Positions 35,559 through 43,945 of a stretch of 64,000 nt of DNA are shown piece by piece. The notes under the pieces are model-generated. The model saw nothing but the letters and a program-made list of their open reading frames with translations. It did not search any database and was not told where the DNA came from. The translations under genes were made by a program, and so were the position numbers. The DNA is from Pseudomonas sp. LS.1a. GTDB taxonomy: Bacteria > Pseudomonadota > Gammaproteobacteria > Pseudomonadales > Pseudomonadaceae. Position 1 is the first letter of the stretch, and each line of letters starts with the position of its first letter. The DNA is taken from NCBI RefSeq assembly GCF_022533585.1, contig NZ_CP092827.1:4861001-4925000 (forward strand), read 5' to 3'.

Positions 35559-36312
35559 TCAGCAGATGGCCGCCGAGTGCGGCCAGGCCGATGAAGAAGC
35601 ACCGTTTGAACAGCAACGCGCTGATACGCTGACGCAGCCACTGGCCGGCCAGCATGCCGAGCAAGGCCGGCGCCAGCATCAGCAGCGAAGCACCCAGTGC
35701 CTGGCCACCCAGGGCATCCTGCCCGGCCAGGCCAATGGCCAAGGCCAGCGTCGAAACCGTGAACGACAGGCCCAGGGCCTGGATCATCTGCTCCCGGCTC
35801 AAGCCCAGGCTCTGCAGGTAGGGCACCGCCGGCATCACGAATACCCCGGTCGCGGCCGTGACCACGCCCGTAACCAGCCCGCAAAGCGGCCCCAGCCAAC
35901 GCTCCCGCCCCGGCGCCAGGTGCAAGCCCGGGCCGACCAGCCCGTACAGCGCATACACCAGCAAGGCCGCGCCCAGTGCATGCACGGCCCACGGGCCGCT
36001 GTTGATCCCCAGCCAGGCGCTGCCGAGCACGGTACCGACGAAGATCATCGCCAGCATTGGCCCCAGGCGCACCAGCAACTCCCGCAGGTGCCCGCCGCTG
36101 GCCAACTGCCACAGATTGGTGAGGGTCGAGGGCACGATCAGCAACGCCGCAGCCTGCGCCGGTTGCATAGCCAGGCCCAGCAGGCCCATGGCGATGGTCG
36201 GCAGGCCGAGGCCGATCACCCCTTTCACCGCGCCGGCCAGCAGGAAGGTCATTACCACCAGCAGCGACAGCGCTGGGCCAATGTTCTGGTAGAAAGCTAG
36301 CAAGGTATTCAT
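35548..36312 (-). CDS. TauE/SafE-family sulfite/sulfonate exporter
   Basis: The 254-residue membrane protein has about eight hydrophobic segments in two halves, typical of the TSUP (TauE/SafE) family. The first half has AGAVKGVIGLGLPTIAMGLL, where the G-x-GLG/P motif is the family signature, and the second half has ATGVFVMPAVPYLQSLGL. It is divergent from a LysR gene with a 77-bp gap, so it is probably that regulator's target. The exported anion is unknown. Confidence 0.88.
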   Translation of the reverse strand: MNTLLAFYQNIGPALSLLVVMTFLLAGAVKGVIGLGLPTIAMGLLGLAMQPAQAAALLIVPSTLTNLWQLASGGHLRELLVRLGPMLAMIFVGTVLGSAWLGINSGPWAVHALGAALLVYALYGLVGPGLHLAPGRERWLGPLCGLVTGVVTAATGVFVMPAVPYLQSLGLSREQMIQALGLSFTVSTLALAIGLAGQDALGGQALGASLLMLAPALLGMLAGQWLRQRISALLFKRCFFIGLAALGGHLLISG

Positions 36313-36389
36313 GGGCCGATGATGGCGTGCGCCGGCCAGGCTGAAAATCTGCCATATACTCAGCCAGACTCTTGCCAGGACAGAGCCAC

Positions 36390-37271
36390 ATGCATTTCGA
36401 CCTGATCGACCTCAGGCTGTTCCAGCACACCCTGGAGTGCGGCAACATCACCGCCGGCGCCAGCCGCAGCCATCTGTCACTGGCGGCAGCCAGTGCGCGC
36501 ATCCGTGCCATGGAGGCATCGCTGGGCATCCCTTTGCTGGAACGCAACCGCCGTGGCGTGCAACCAACTCCGGCCGGGCAGGCGCTGCTGCAGCATGCCC
36601 GGTTGATAACGCAGCAGGTCGAACGCCTGCAGTTCGACCTGGGCCAGTACGCGCAAGGGCAGCAGGGCCAGGTGCGCCTGCTGTGCAACACGGCGGCGCT
36701 CACGGAGTACCTGCCGGAACTGCTGGCCGGCTACCTGGCTGAAAACCCCGGGGTCAGCGTGGATGTGCAGGAGTTGCCGAGCTTGCGCATCGTGCAGTCG
36801 ATTACCCAGGGCATGGCAGACCTGGGCATCGTGTCCACCGCTGCCCCCAGCGAGCACCTGCAGACCCGGCCGTTTCGCGACGACCCGCTGGTGCTGGTAA
36901 CGCCGCTGCGCCACCCGTTGGCCAGCGAGGTCGCACCCAGCTTCATCGATAGCCTGGCCCATGGCTATGTCGGCCTGGGGGCCAGTAGTGCATTGGCGTT
37001 GTACCTGGAAGAGCAGGCGCTGCGCGAAGGGCGGCGCATGCGGGTTCGGGTGCGGGCCGAGGGGTTCGATGGGGTGATCCGCATGGTCGCGGGCGGGGCC
37101 GGGGTGGGGGTGGTGCCGCTGGCCGCGGTGAAGCGTTGGCAGGGGGTGCTGCCGTTGCACTGGGTGGCGCTGACGGAACCATGGGCCAACCGTCGGTTGC
37201 TGGTATGTGCACGGGATTTTGCGGCATTGCCGGGGTATGCCGCAGGGTTGGTAACCACCCTCACCCGCTGA
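36390..37271 (+). CDS. LysR-family transcriptional regulator (beside TauE/SafE)
   Basis: The 293-residue protein starts MHFDLIDLRLFQHTLECGNITAGAS, a LysR winged HTH (AAASARIRAMEASLGIPLLER). The effector domain follows from about residue 90. ATG 36390 is chosen over 36372 because LysR homology begins there and AGGACAG precedes it. It is divergently placed to a TauE/SafE exporter and likely controls it. Confidence 0.9.
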   Translation: MHFDLIDLRLFQHTLECGNITAGASRSHLSLAAASARIRAMEASLGIPLLERNRRGVQPTPAGQALLQHARLITQQVERLQFDLGQYAQGQQGQVRLLCNTAALTEYLPELLAGYLAENPGVSVDVQELPSLRIVQSITQGMADLGIVSTAAPSEHLQTRPFRDDPLVLVTPLRHPLASEVAPSFIDSLAHGYVGLGASSALALYLEEQALREGRRMRVRVRAEGFDGVIRMVAGGAGVGVVPLAAVKRWQGVLPLHWVALTEPWANRRLLVCARDFAALPGYAAGLVTTLTR

Positions 37272-37279
37272 CGGACTGG

Positions 37280-37384
37280 ATGGCACGGGCTTCGCCCGTG
37301 TTCGCGGGTGAACCCGCTCCCACAGGTATGCGCTGTCTCTCAGATTGACACAGTACCTGTGGGAGCGGGTTTACCCGCGAAGAA
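37280..37384. repeat. REP pair (BIME)
   Basis: GGCACGGGCTTCGCCCGTG, then TTCGCGGGTGAACCCGCTCC, and the mirror GGAGCGGGTTTACCCGCGAA precede the ynb-like operon. Confidence 0.88.
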
Positions 37385-37432
37385 TGCTCACACACAATGG
37401 TGCCCTAACGACCCACCGAAAAGGACTTTCCA

Positions 37433-38038
37433 GTGGCATCGATCTACCAGCTCAAACCGCGCTTCCAGGCCCTGCTCCGCCCAGCAGTCCAGCGCCTTTA
37501 CGACCGCGGTGTCAGCGCCAACCAGGTCACCGTCGCCGCGGCCCTGCTGTCAGTCCTGCTGGGCCTGCTGCTGGCCGCCCTGCCCCATCTCACCTGGCTG
37601 TTCATCCTGGTACCGGTCTGGATGCTGCTGCGCATGGCGCTGAACGCCGTCGACGGCATGCTCGCCCGGGAATTCGGCCAGCAATCCACCCTCGGCGCCT
37701 ACCTCAACGAACTCTGCGACGTGATCGCCGACGCCGCGCTGTACCTGCCCTTCGCCCTGCTGGTCGGTGTCTCGCCAACCTTGGTCGTACTCGTAGTGCT
37801 CAGCGCCACCTTCAGCGAATACGCCGGTGTCATGGGCCCGCTGGCCGGCGCCTCAAGGCGCTACGACGGGCCCATGGGCAAGAGCGACCGGGCCTTTGCC
37901 TTCGGTGTGCTGGGCACCGGTGTCGCCTTCGGCCTGCTGAATGGCACCTGGGTCAACGGCTTGTTGCTGGTCATCCTCGCACTCTCGCTCTATACCCTCT
38001 ACAACCGGGTTCGCCAAGGGCTGGCCGAAACCCGCTGA
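37433..38038 (+). CDS. ynbA: YnbA-like CDP-alcohol phosphatidyltransferase
   Basis: The 201-residue membrane enzyme begins at GTG 37433 after AAGGAC. It would join an alcohol or another lipid to a CDP-activated lipid headgroup. The CDP-alcohol motif D1xxD2Gxx(A)R x8 Gxxx D3 xxx D4 is present but with Asn71 for D1 and Asn92 for D3; Asp74, Gly75, Ala78, Arg79, Gly88 and Asp96 are kept. From memory such Asn substitutions also occur in E. coli YnbA. First gene of a six-gene operon that also has a CdsA-like enzyme to make the CDP-lipid. Confidence 0.85.
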   Translation: MASIYQLKPRFQALLRPAVQRLYDRGVSANQVTVAAALLSVLLGLLLAALPHLTWLFILVPVWMLLRMALNAVDGMLAREFGQQSTLGAYLNELCDVIADAALYLPFALLVGVSPTLVVLVVLSATFSEYAGVMGPLAGASRRYDGPMGKSDRAFAFGVLGTGVAFGLLNGTWVNGLLLVILALSLYTLYNRVRQGLAETR

Positions 38039-38059
38039 GCCCACTGCCGTCGCAAAAGG

Positions 38060-39823
38060 ATGTCGACCATGCGCCAAGCGCAAGCGCTGCACTTCTCCAC
38101 CCATGACGGCGTCGAGCTGCACTACCGTCACTGGCCTGCCACCCGCAACCAACACCAGCCACGCCGGGCCGTGGTGATGTTCCACCGCGGTCACGAACAC
38201 GGCGGGCGCATGGCCCACCTGGCCGATGAACTGGACATGCCAGGCTACGATTTCTTCGCCTGGGATGCCCGTGGCCACGGCCAGTCGCCGGGCGCGCGCG
38301 GCGACAGCCCGGGGTTCGCCACCAGCGTGCGCGATGTGCAGACCTTCATCGAGCATATCCAGGCCCGCCACGGTATCGCCGAACAGGACCTGGTGGTGCT
38401 GGCGCAGAGCGTCGGGGCCGTGCTGGTCGCCACCTGGGCCCACGACTACGCGCCCAAGGTGCGCTGCCTGGTGCTGGCCTCGCCAGCGTTCAAGGTCAAA
38501 CTGTACGTGCCGTTCGCCCGCACCGGCCTGAAGCTGCTGAAGGCCCTGCGCGGCAACTTCTTCGTCAACAGCTACGTCAAGCCTCGCCTGCTTACCCACG
38601 ACCCTGAGCGGGTCATGTCGTACGTGGCCGACCCGCTGATCAGCCGGCCGATTTCGGTGACCATGCTGCTGGGCCTGTACGAAGCCGCCGACCGGGTGGT
38701 GGCGGACGCCCAGGCCATTCAGCTGCCGACCCAGCTGCTGGTATCCGGTGCCGACTTCGTGGTCGAACGCCAGCCGCAGGAACGCTTCTTCGAACGCCTG
38801 GGCAGTGCGCGCAAGGAAATGCACATCCTGCCAGGCTTCTTCCATGACACCCTTGGCGAGCGTGATCGGGCCCATGCCCTGCGGCGCATCGAGCGGTTTG
38901 TCGAACATTGCTTCGCCAGCCCCGCCGCCCTGCCATCGCTGCTCGATGCCGACAAGACCGGCGCCAGCTGCGCCGAGGCCGAAAGCCTGGCCGCACCGCT
39001 ACCGCGCAACTCGCCCCGCGACCTTTACTGGCGTGCTACCCGCGCCGGGCTACGCCTGGGCAAAGGGCTGTCCGAAGGGGTGAAGCTGGGTTTCGACACC
39101 GGTTTCGATTCGGGCAGTACCCTCGACTACGTGTACCGCAACCAGCCGACCGGCAAAGGCAAGCTCGGCCGCCTGGTCGACCAGAACTACCTCAACGCCA
39201 TCGGCTGGCGCGGCATCCGCCAGCGCAAGCTGCACGTAGAGGAACTGCTGCGCCTGGCCATCGCCCACCTGCGCGAACAGCAACGGCCGGTGCACATTGT
39301 CGATATCGCCGCCGGTCATGGCCGCTACATCCTCGAGGCCCTGCAGGAACTCGAACAGCTGCCGGACTCGGTCCTGCTGCGCGACTACAGCGAACTGAAC
39401 GTGCAGCAAGGCAGCGCACTGATCGCCGAAAAGGGCCTGGCCGACATCGCCCGCTTCGTCCACGGCGATGCCTTCGACCGCCAGAGCCTGGCCACCCTGG
39501 AACAACCTCCGACCCTGGCCGTGGTCTCCGGCTTGTACGAGCTGTTCGCCAGCAACCAGTTGGTGGGCAACTCGCTGGCGGGCCTGGCGGACGCGCTGGA
39601 GGATGGCGGCTACCTGGTCTACACCGGCCAGCCGTGGCACCCGCAACTGGAAATGATCGCCCGCGCCCTCACCAGCCACCGCGGCGGCGAAGCCTGGGTG
39701 ATGCGCCGCCGCAGCCAGGCCGAAATGGACCAGCTGGTAGAGGCGGCGGGCTTCCGCAAGCTGGCCCAGCGCATCGATGAATGGGGCATTTTCAGCGTCA
39801 GCCTGGCACAACGGGTGCGCTGA
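38060..39823 (+). CDS. ynbC: YnbC-like alpha/beta hydrolase-methyltransferase fusion
   Basis: The 587-residue protein is a two-domain fusion. Residues 1-290 are an S33-type alpha/beta hydrolase (monoglyceride-lipase-like: FHRGHEHGGR, AWDARGHGQSPG, nucleophile Ser117 in LAQSVGAV, and FHDTLGE). Residues 310-587 are a class I SAM methyltransferase with VDIAAGHGRYILEAL near 413. Length and order equal E. coli YnbC. It may trim and methylate a lipid headgroup or acyl chain; the reaction is not known. It starts 21 bp after ynbA and its stop abuts the ynbD start. Confidence 0.85.
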   Translation: MSTMRQAQALHFSTHDGVELHYRHWPATRNQHQPRRAVVMFHRGHEHGGRMAHLADELDMPGYDFFAWDARGHGQSPGARGDSPGFATSVRDVQTFIEHIQARHGIAEQDLVVLAQSVGAVLVATWAHDYAPKVRCLVLASPAFKVKLYVPFARTGLKLLKALRGNFFVNSYVKPRLLTHDPERVMSYVADPLISRPISVTMLLGLYEAADRVVADAQAIQLPTQLLVSGADFVVERQPQERFFERLGSARKEMHILPGFFHDTLGERDRAHALRRIERFVEHCFASPAALPSLLDADKTGASCAEAESLAAPLPRNSPRDLYWRATRAGLRLGKGLSEGVKLGFDTGFDSGSTLDYVYRNQPTGKGKLGRLVDQNYLNAIGWRGIRQRKLHVEELLRLAIAHLREQQRPVHIVDIAAGHGRYILEALQELEQLPDSVLLRDYSELNVQQGSALIAEKGLADIARFVHGDAFDRQSLATLEQPPTLAVVSGLYELFASNQLVGNSLAGLADALEDGGYLVYTGQPWHPQLEMIARALTSHRGGEAWVMRRRSQAEMDQLVEAAGFRKLAQRIDEWGIFSVSLAQRVR

Positions 39824-41209
39824 ATGAGCCCATCACGCGAGCCAGGGCTGATCCGCCGAGGCGTGTTCTGGCTTCTGCTGCTGGGGCCGCTGTTTTTCCT
39901 CAGCTACGGGTTGGCGAACAATCACACGGCCGGGCGCAGTGATGTCGGCAGCCTGGTGTTTGGCTGGGAACGCAACATGCCGCTGTGGCCGTGGACGATC
40001 ATCCCGTACTGGTCGATCGACCTGCTCTACGGCTTGTCCTTCCTGCTGCCGCGCACGCGCCAGGAAATGGACCGGCACGCGCTGGCGCTGCTCACCGCGC
40101 AACTGATCAGCGTCAGCTGCTTCCTGCTCTGGCCGCTGCGCTTCACCTTCGAGCGGCCGGAACTGGGCGGGGTATTCGGCTGGATGTTCGATGTGCTGAT
40201 GGGCTTCGACCAGCCGTTCAACCAGGCGCCTTCGCTGCATATTGCCCTGCTGGTGATCATCTGGACGATGTTTGCCCGGCACGTGCAGCGCCAGCCCTGG
40301 CGTTGGCTGATGCACGGCTGGATGGCACTGATCGGGGTATCGGTGCTGACCACCTGGCAGCACCATTTCGTCGATGTTCCCACAGGGGCATTGGCCGGGT
40401 TTGTCTGCGTCTGGTTGTGGCCATATCGGGGGCCGCTGCCGTGGCAGCAGGTAAGCCTTGCGCGGGATGCCAAGCGTTGGCGGTTGGCGTTGTTCTATAC
40501 AGTGGGTGGGCTGCTGTGCGCAGTGCCTGCCGTTACGTTCGGCGGTACCTGGCTGTGGTTGAGCTGGCCGGCCGTGTCGCTGGTTTTGGTGGCGCTGAAC
40601 TATGCCGTGCTCGGCGCAGGCGGGTTCCAGAAAGGCGCCGATGGGCGCTTGTCGAATGCAGCCAGCTGGCTGCTGGCGCCGTACCTGGTGGGGGCGTGGG
40701 TCAATTCGCGGCTATGGACCTGGCGGCATCCGCAGGCGGATGAAGTGTGTGAAGGCGTCTACCTGGGGCGGATTCCAGGGCATGGCGCGCAGTTCGCTGC
40801 GGTGGTCGATTTGTGTGCAGAGCTACCGTGCATTGTTGGCCGCCCTGTCGCAGACACTTGTGGGAGCGGCCTTGTGTCGCGAAAGGGCGCTCCCACAGGG
40901 TCCGCGTCAGCCGGTCAGGCAGCGCATGGCTACGCATGTTTTCCTACCCTGGACCTGATCGCCCCGGAAAGCCCATTGCTGCACCAGGCCGCCATCGCCA
41001 TCGAACGCCTGCGCTCCCAAGGCCCGGTACTGGTCTGCTGCGCCCTGGGCTATTCGCGCAGCGCCAGCGCCGTGGCCGCCTGGCTGGTACTCACAGGCCG
41101 CTGCAGTGATGCTCGCCAGGCCGAAGCGCTGATCCGCAAGGCCCGCCCCGGCGTGGTCCTGCACAGCGCACATCGCCAAGCCTTGCAACAGCTAGGGACA
41201 CAACCATGA
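39824..41209 (+). CDS. ynbD: YnbD-like PAP2-dual-specificity phosphatase fusion with in-frame REP insert
   Basis: The 461-residue protein has a membrane PAP2-like part (about residues 12-300; PSLH at 136-139, HHFVDVPTG with His181 and Asp184) and a C-terminal dual-specificity phosphatase with C406-x5-R412 in CCALGYSRSAS. Between them, residues about 345-360 are encoded by a REP element; the frame remains open. E. coli YnbD has the same two halves. It probably removes phosphate from lipid or protein intermediates of this pathway. ATG directly follows the ynbC stop. Confidence 0.85.
   Translation: MSPSREPGLIRRGVFWLLLLGPLFFLSYGLANNHTAGRSDVGSLVFGWERNMPLWPWTIIPYWSIDLLYGLSFLLPRTRQEMDRHALALLTAQLISVSCFLLWPLRFTFERPELGGVFGWMFDVLMGFDQPFNQAPSLHIALLVIIWTMFARHVQRQPWRWLMHGWMALIGVSVLTTWQHHFVDVPTGALAGFVCVWLWPYRGPLPWQQVSLARDAKRWRLALFYTVGGLLCAVPAVTFGGTWLWLSWPAVSLVLVALNYAVLGAGGFQKGADGRLSNAASWLLAPYLVGAWVNSRLWTWRHPQADEVCEGVYLGRIPGHGAQFAAVVDLCAELPCIVGRPVADTCGSGLVSRKGAPTGSASAGQAAHGYACFPTLDLIAPESPLLHQAAIAIERLRSQGPVLVCCALGYSRSASAVAAWLVLTGRCSDARQAEALIRKARPGVVLHSAHRQALQQLGTQP
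40859..40897. repeat. REP element inside the ynbD coding region
   Basis: TGTGGGAGC (40859-40867) and GCTCCCACA (40889-40897) enclose GGCCTTGTGTCGCGAAAGG, the same core as the intergenic REP at 31510-31607. It is translated in frame as part of the linker before the phosphatase domain. Confidence 0.9.
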
Positions 41210-41637
41210 CGCTGTATGTGGTGGCCAGCCTGCTGGGCCGTGGCAAACAACTGGAACGCCTGTCGGACGGCCTCACCTTGCTGGCCCTGGCCTACGGCCT
41301 GGCGCCCTTGCTGGGTGCCCAGTTGCAACCGCTGGCCAGCCTGCTGTGCATTGCGCTGCTGGTACTCGGCGTACTGCACAAGTACTGGGCCATCCGCGTC
41401 GCCGTGGATGCCGAACTGTTCGCCTACCTGGCCGCTAGCCGCGACCTGGCGGCAGACACCCAGGCCCTGGACCGCGCCTTGTTCGAGCTGAAACTCAAAC
41501 CGCAGGCCGCCGACGCCCGCGCCTGGCCTGCCCGCAGCCAGGCCGCGCTGGCCCTGTTACGCCGCCAGGCAGTGTGCCTGGGCCTGCAGCTGTCGCTGGC
41601 GCTGGCTACCCTGCTGACACTGCCTTTGAAGGGATGA
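41206..41637 (+). CDS. Small membrane protein of the ynb-like operon, unknown function
   Basis: The 143-residue protein overlaps the ynbD stop by 4 bp. It has two hydrophobic stretches near the N-terminus (about 20-60), a middle helical part rich in Ala/Leu (YLAASRDLAADTQALDRALF), and a last helix near 115-140. I do not recognise a domain. It is not part of the four-gene E. coli ynb operon as I recall it. Its place between the phosphatase and the acyltransferase suggests a helper or scaffold for the lipid pathway. Confidence 0.7.
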   Translation: MTLYVVASLLGRGKQLERLSDGLTLLALAYGLAPLLGAQLQPLASLLCIALLVLGVLHKYWAIRVAVDAELFAYLAASRDLAADTQALDRALFELKLKPQAADARAWPARSQAALALLRRQAVCLGLQLSLALATLLTLPLKG

Positions 41638-41647
41638 CTACCGATCC

Positions 41648-42271
41648 ATGCTCGCCAACCTGACCGCCTACCTCATCACTTCCGCCGCCCGTCTGATCAC
41701 CGGCGCCCGTGCCCTGTGGCTGGGTTGTACGCCGCTGCCAGTGCAGCGCCTGTACTTCGCCAACCACAGCAGCCATGGCGACTTCGTACTGCTGTGGGCC
41801 TCGCTGCCACAGCCGCTGCGCAAGCGTACCCGTCCGGTAGCCGGTGCCGATTACTGGGCCAGGCCGGGCATTCGCGATTTTCTTATCCGCAAGGTCTTCA
41901 ATGGTGTGCTGATCAACCGACAGCACAGCGCCGGCCAGGGCAGCCCGTTGCAGCCGATCCTCGAAGCCGTGGCCCAGGGCGACTCGCTGATCTTCTTCCC
42001 GGAGGGTACCCGCAATCTCGGCGACGAGCCGCTGATGCCGTTCAGGAGTGGGCTGTACCACCTGGCAGCAGCCAACCCCGACGTCGAGCTGGTGCCGGTG
42101 TGGATCGCCAACCTGAACCGGGTGATGCCCAAGGGCCGCGCCCTGCCATTGCCGTTGCTGTGCACATTGAGCTTTGGCGAACCGCTGCACCTGCAGCCGG
42201 ATGAAAGCAAGCCAGCCTTCCTCGAGCGGGCCAGCCAGGCCCTGCTGAACCTGGCCCCCAAGGATGCCTGA
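41648..42271 (+). CDS. PlsC-like lysophospholipid acyltransferase
   Basis: The 207-residue protein is a 1-acyl-glycerol-3-phosphate acyltransferase-type enzyme. Block I NHSSHGDFVLLW contains the H-x4-D dyad and block III is FFPEGTRN. A membrane helix near the N-terminus anchors it. It would add an acyl chain to a lysophospholipid or lysophosphatidate. It starts 10 bp after the small membrane gene and overlaps the next gene by 8 bp, so it belongs to the operon. E. coli ynbABCD lacks such a gene. Confidence 0.88.
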   Translation: MLANLTAYLITSAARLITGARALWLGCTPLPVQRLYFANHSSHGDFVLLWASLPQPLRKRTRPVAGADYWARPGIRDFLIRKVFNGVLINRQHSAGQGSPLQPILEAVAQGDSLIFFPEGTRNLGDEPLMPFRSGLYHLAAANPDVELVPVWIANLNRVMPKGRALPLPLLCTLSFGEPLHLQPDESKPAFLERASQALLNLAPKDA

Positions 42272-43205
42272 GATGGACGACAACACCCTTTCCCTGTTCG
42301 CCGGCATCGGCGCCCTGCTGCTGCTCGCCAGCGTGATCGGCCGCCTGCTCAAATGGCGCGCCGGCCCGGCCCCGCACGCGGTGATCGACAACCTCAACGC
42401 CCGCATCAACGCCTGGTGGGTGATGGTGCTGGTGATCGGCATCGCCTTTGTGTTCGGCAAGTACGGCGTGATCGTGCTGTTCTACGGCGTATCGTTCTAC
42501 GCCCTGCGCGAGTTCATGACCCTCACCCCGACCCGGCGCAGTGACTACCCGGCACTGGTGGCGGCGTTCTATGTGGCACTGCCGGTGCAGTACGTGCTGA
42601 TCGCCATGGACTGGTACGGCCTGTTCAGCATCTTCATCCCGGTGTACCTGTTCCTGTTGCTGCCGATCCTGGCCAGCTTCGGCGGCGACACCACGCGCTT
42701 TCTCGAGCGCGCCTCGAAGGTGCAGTGGGGGCTGATGATCGCGGTGTACTGCGTGTCATCGGTGCCGGCATTGATGACCCTGGACATCCCGGGTTACGAG
42801 GGCCGCAACCTGCTGCTGATCGCCTGGCTGATCCTGGTGGTGCAGATCAGCGACGTGCTGCAGTACGTGTGCGGCAAGCTGTTCGGCAAGCACAAGGTGG
42901 CGCCCAACCTGTCGCCGTCCAAGACCGTCGAAGGGCTGGCCGGTGGCGTGGCCCTGGCCACCCTGATCGGCGCGCTGCTGTGCTGGATCACCCCGTTCAC
43001 CTTCTGGCAGGCCGCGCTGATGGCGCTGGCGGTAAACGCCATGGGCTTCTTCGGCGGGCTGGTGATGTCGGCGATCAAGCGCGACCGCGGGGTGAAGGAC
43101 TGGGGGCACATGATCGAAGGCCACGGCGGCATGCTCGACCGTATGGATTCGGTGTGCTTTGCCGCGCCGGTGTTCTTCCACTTTGTGCGGTATTGGTGGG
43201 CTTAG
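42264..43205 (+). CDS. ynbB: YnbB-like phosphatidate cytidylyltransferase (CdsA family)
   Basis: The 313-residue membrane enzyme makes CDP-diacylglycerol from phosphatidate and CTP. The CdsA signature S-x3-KR-x4-KD...HGG-x-DR-x-D lies near residues 270-300 (SAIKRDRGVKDW, EGHGGMLDRMDS). About eight membrane segments are visible. It supplies the activated lipid to the ynbA-type enzyme. The housekeeping cdsA is expected elsewhere, so this is a paralogue dedicated to this operon. Last gene of the operon; a long inverted repeat follows. Confidence 0.9.
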   Translation: MPEMDDNTLSLFAGIGALLLLASVIGRLLKWRAGPAPHAVIDNLNARINAWWVMVLVIGIAFVFGKYGVIVLFYGVSFYALREFMTLTPTRRSDYPALVAAFYVALPVQYVLIAMDWYGLFSIFIPVYLFLLLPILASFGGDTTRFLERASKVQWGLMIAVYCVSSVPALMTLDIPGYEGRNLLLIAWLILVVQISDVLQYVCGKLFGKHKVAPNLSPSKTVEGLAGGVALATLIGALLCWITPFTFWQAALMALAVNAMGFFGGLVMSAIKRDRGVKDWGHMIEGHGGMLDRMDSVCFAAPVFFHFVRYWWA

Positions 43206-43240
43206 TATGTGTTCACCTTTGGTTTTCTAGTGCCTGCAAG

Positions 43241-43461
43241 ATCGAGCGCCGCCCGCGCGGCGCATCGCGAGCTGCGCTCGCTCCTACGTTTGTTTCGGGC
43301 CAATTATTCCTGGGGGATTTGCGCGCGAACGCTTTGGCGCATGGCTTGATATCGCGTCGTACAAACAAGGCGGTCGCGCGCGCCTGTCATAGGCGTTACT
43401 GGCCCGAAACAAACGTAGGAGCGAGCGCAGCTCGCGATGCGCCGCGCGGGCGGCGCTCGAT
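43241..43461. repeat. Perfect 62-bp inverted repeat with 97-bp spacer
   Basis: Bases 43241-43302 are the exact reverse complement of 43400-43461. Arms begin ATCGAGCGCCGCCCGCGCGG and end CGTTTGTTTCGGGCCA. The spacer (43303-43399) holds further GCGC-rich sequence. The gap 43206-43599 contains no gene. The element looks like a large BIME or a MITE, different in sequence from the other REPs. Confidence 0.92.
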
Positions 43462-43599
43462 TTACGCATCACCTCAAAACTCAAGACTGACATCTGGTAG
43501 CCTTGAGCCTATCTTCCGACGAGCACATCGCCGGTTGCTAATTCCCACCACTCCGTGAAGAACGTTTACCCCCTGGGTATCCCCGATCGTTTCAACCGG

Positions 43600-43875
43600 C
43601 TACTTGAGGTACGACCGCAGCAACGCCGCCACCTTGTCCGCCTCGTCCTGCCGTTGCTCGGCACTTAGCCCGTCCGCCACCAGGTGTTCGCGGATATGCC
43701 CTTCCATCACTTCGGCCATCAGCCCGTTCACCGCGCCGCGCACGGCGGCGATCTGCTGCAGGATCGCCAGGCAGTCCTTGTCCTGCTCCAGCGCTGTCTC
43801 CAGGGCAGCGGCCTGGCCTTTGATCTTGCGCACCCGGGTCAGCAGTTGCTTCTTGCTCTTCAGGGTATGTGCCAT
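43600..43875 (-). CDS. dmeR: DmeR/RcnR-type Ni/Co-responsive repressor
   Basis: The 91-residue protein is a CsoR/RcnR four-helix repressor starting MAHTLKSKKQLL at ATG 43875. The metal ligands of RcnR are all present at the same positions: His3, Cys35, His60 and His64. The motif QIAAVRGAVNGLM is typical. It represses itself and the divergent cation-efflux gene until Ni(II) or Co(II) binds. Its operator is visible in the 70-bp gap. The track frame to 44121 is an artefact. Confidence 0.93.
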   Translation of the reverse strand: MAHTLKSKKQLLTRVRKIKGQAAALETALEQDKDCLAILQQIAAVRGAVNGLMAEVMEGHIREHLVADGLSAEQRQDEADKVAALLRSYLK

Positions 43876-43896
43876 TGGGTTCCACACCATGCTAGG

Positions 43897-43915
43897 TATA
43901 CTGGGGTATAGTATA
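43897..43915. promoter_or_regulatory. DmeR/RcnR operator
   Basis: TATACTGGGGTATAGTATA has the G-tract flanked by TA-rich inverted arms typical of RcnR and DmeR sites (TACT-Gn-AGTA form). It lies between dmeR and dmeF and would cover both promoters. Confidence 0.8.
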
Positions 43916-43945
43916 TTTCTCGATGTTCCGGGAGCATGATAAACC

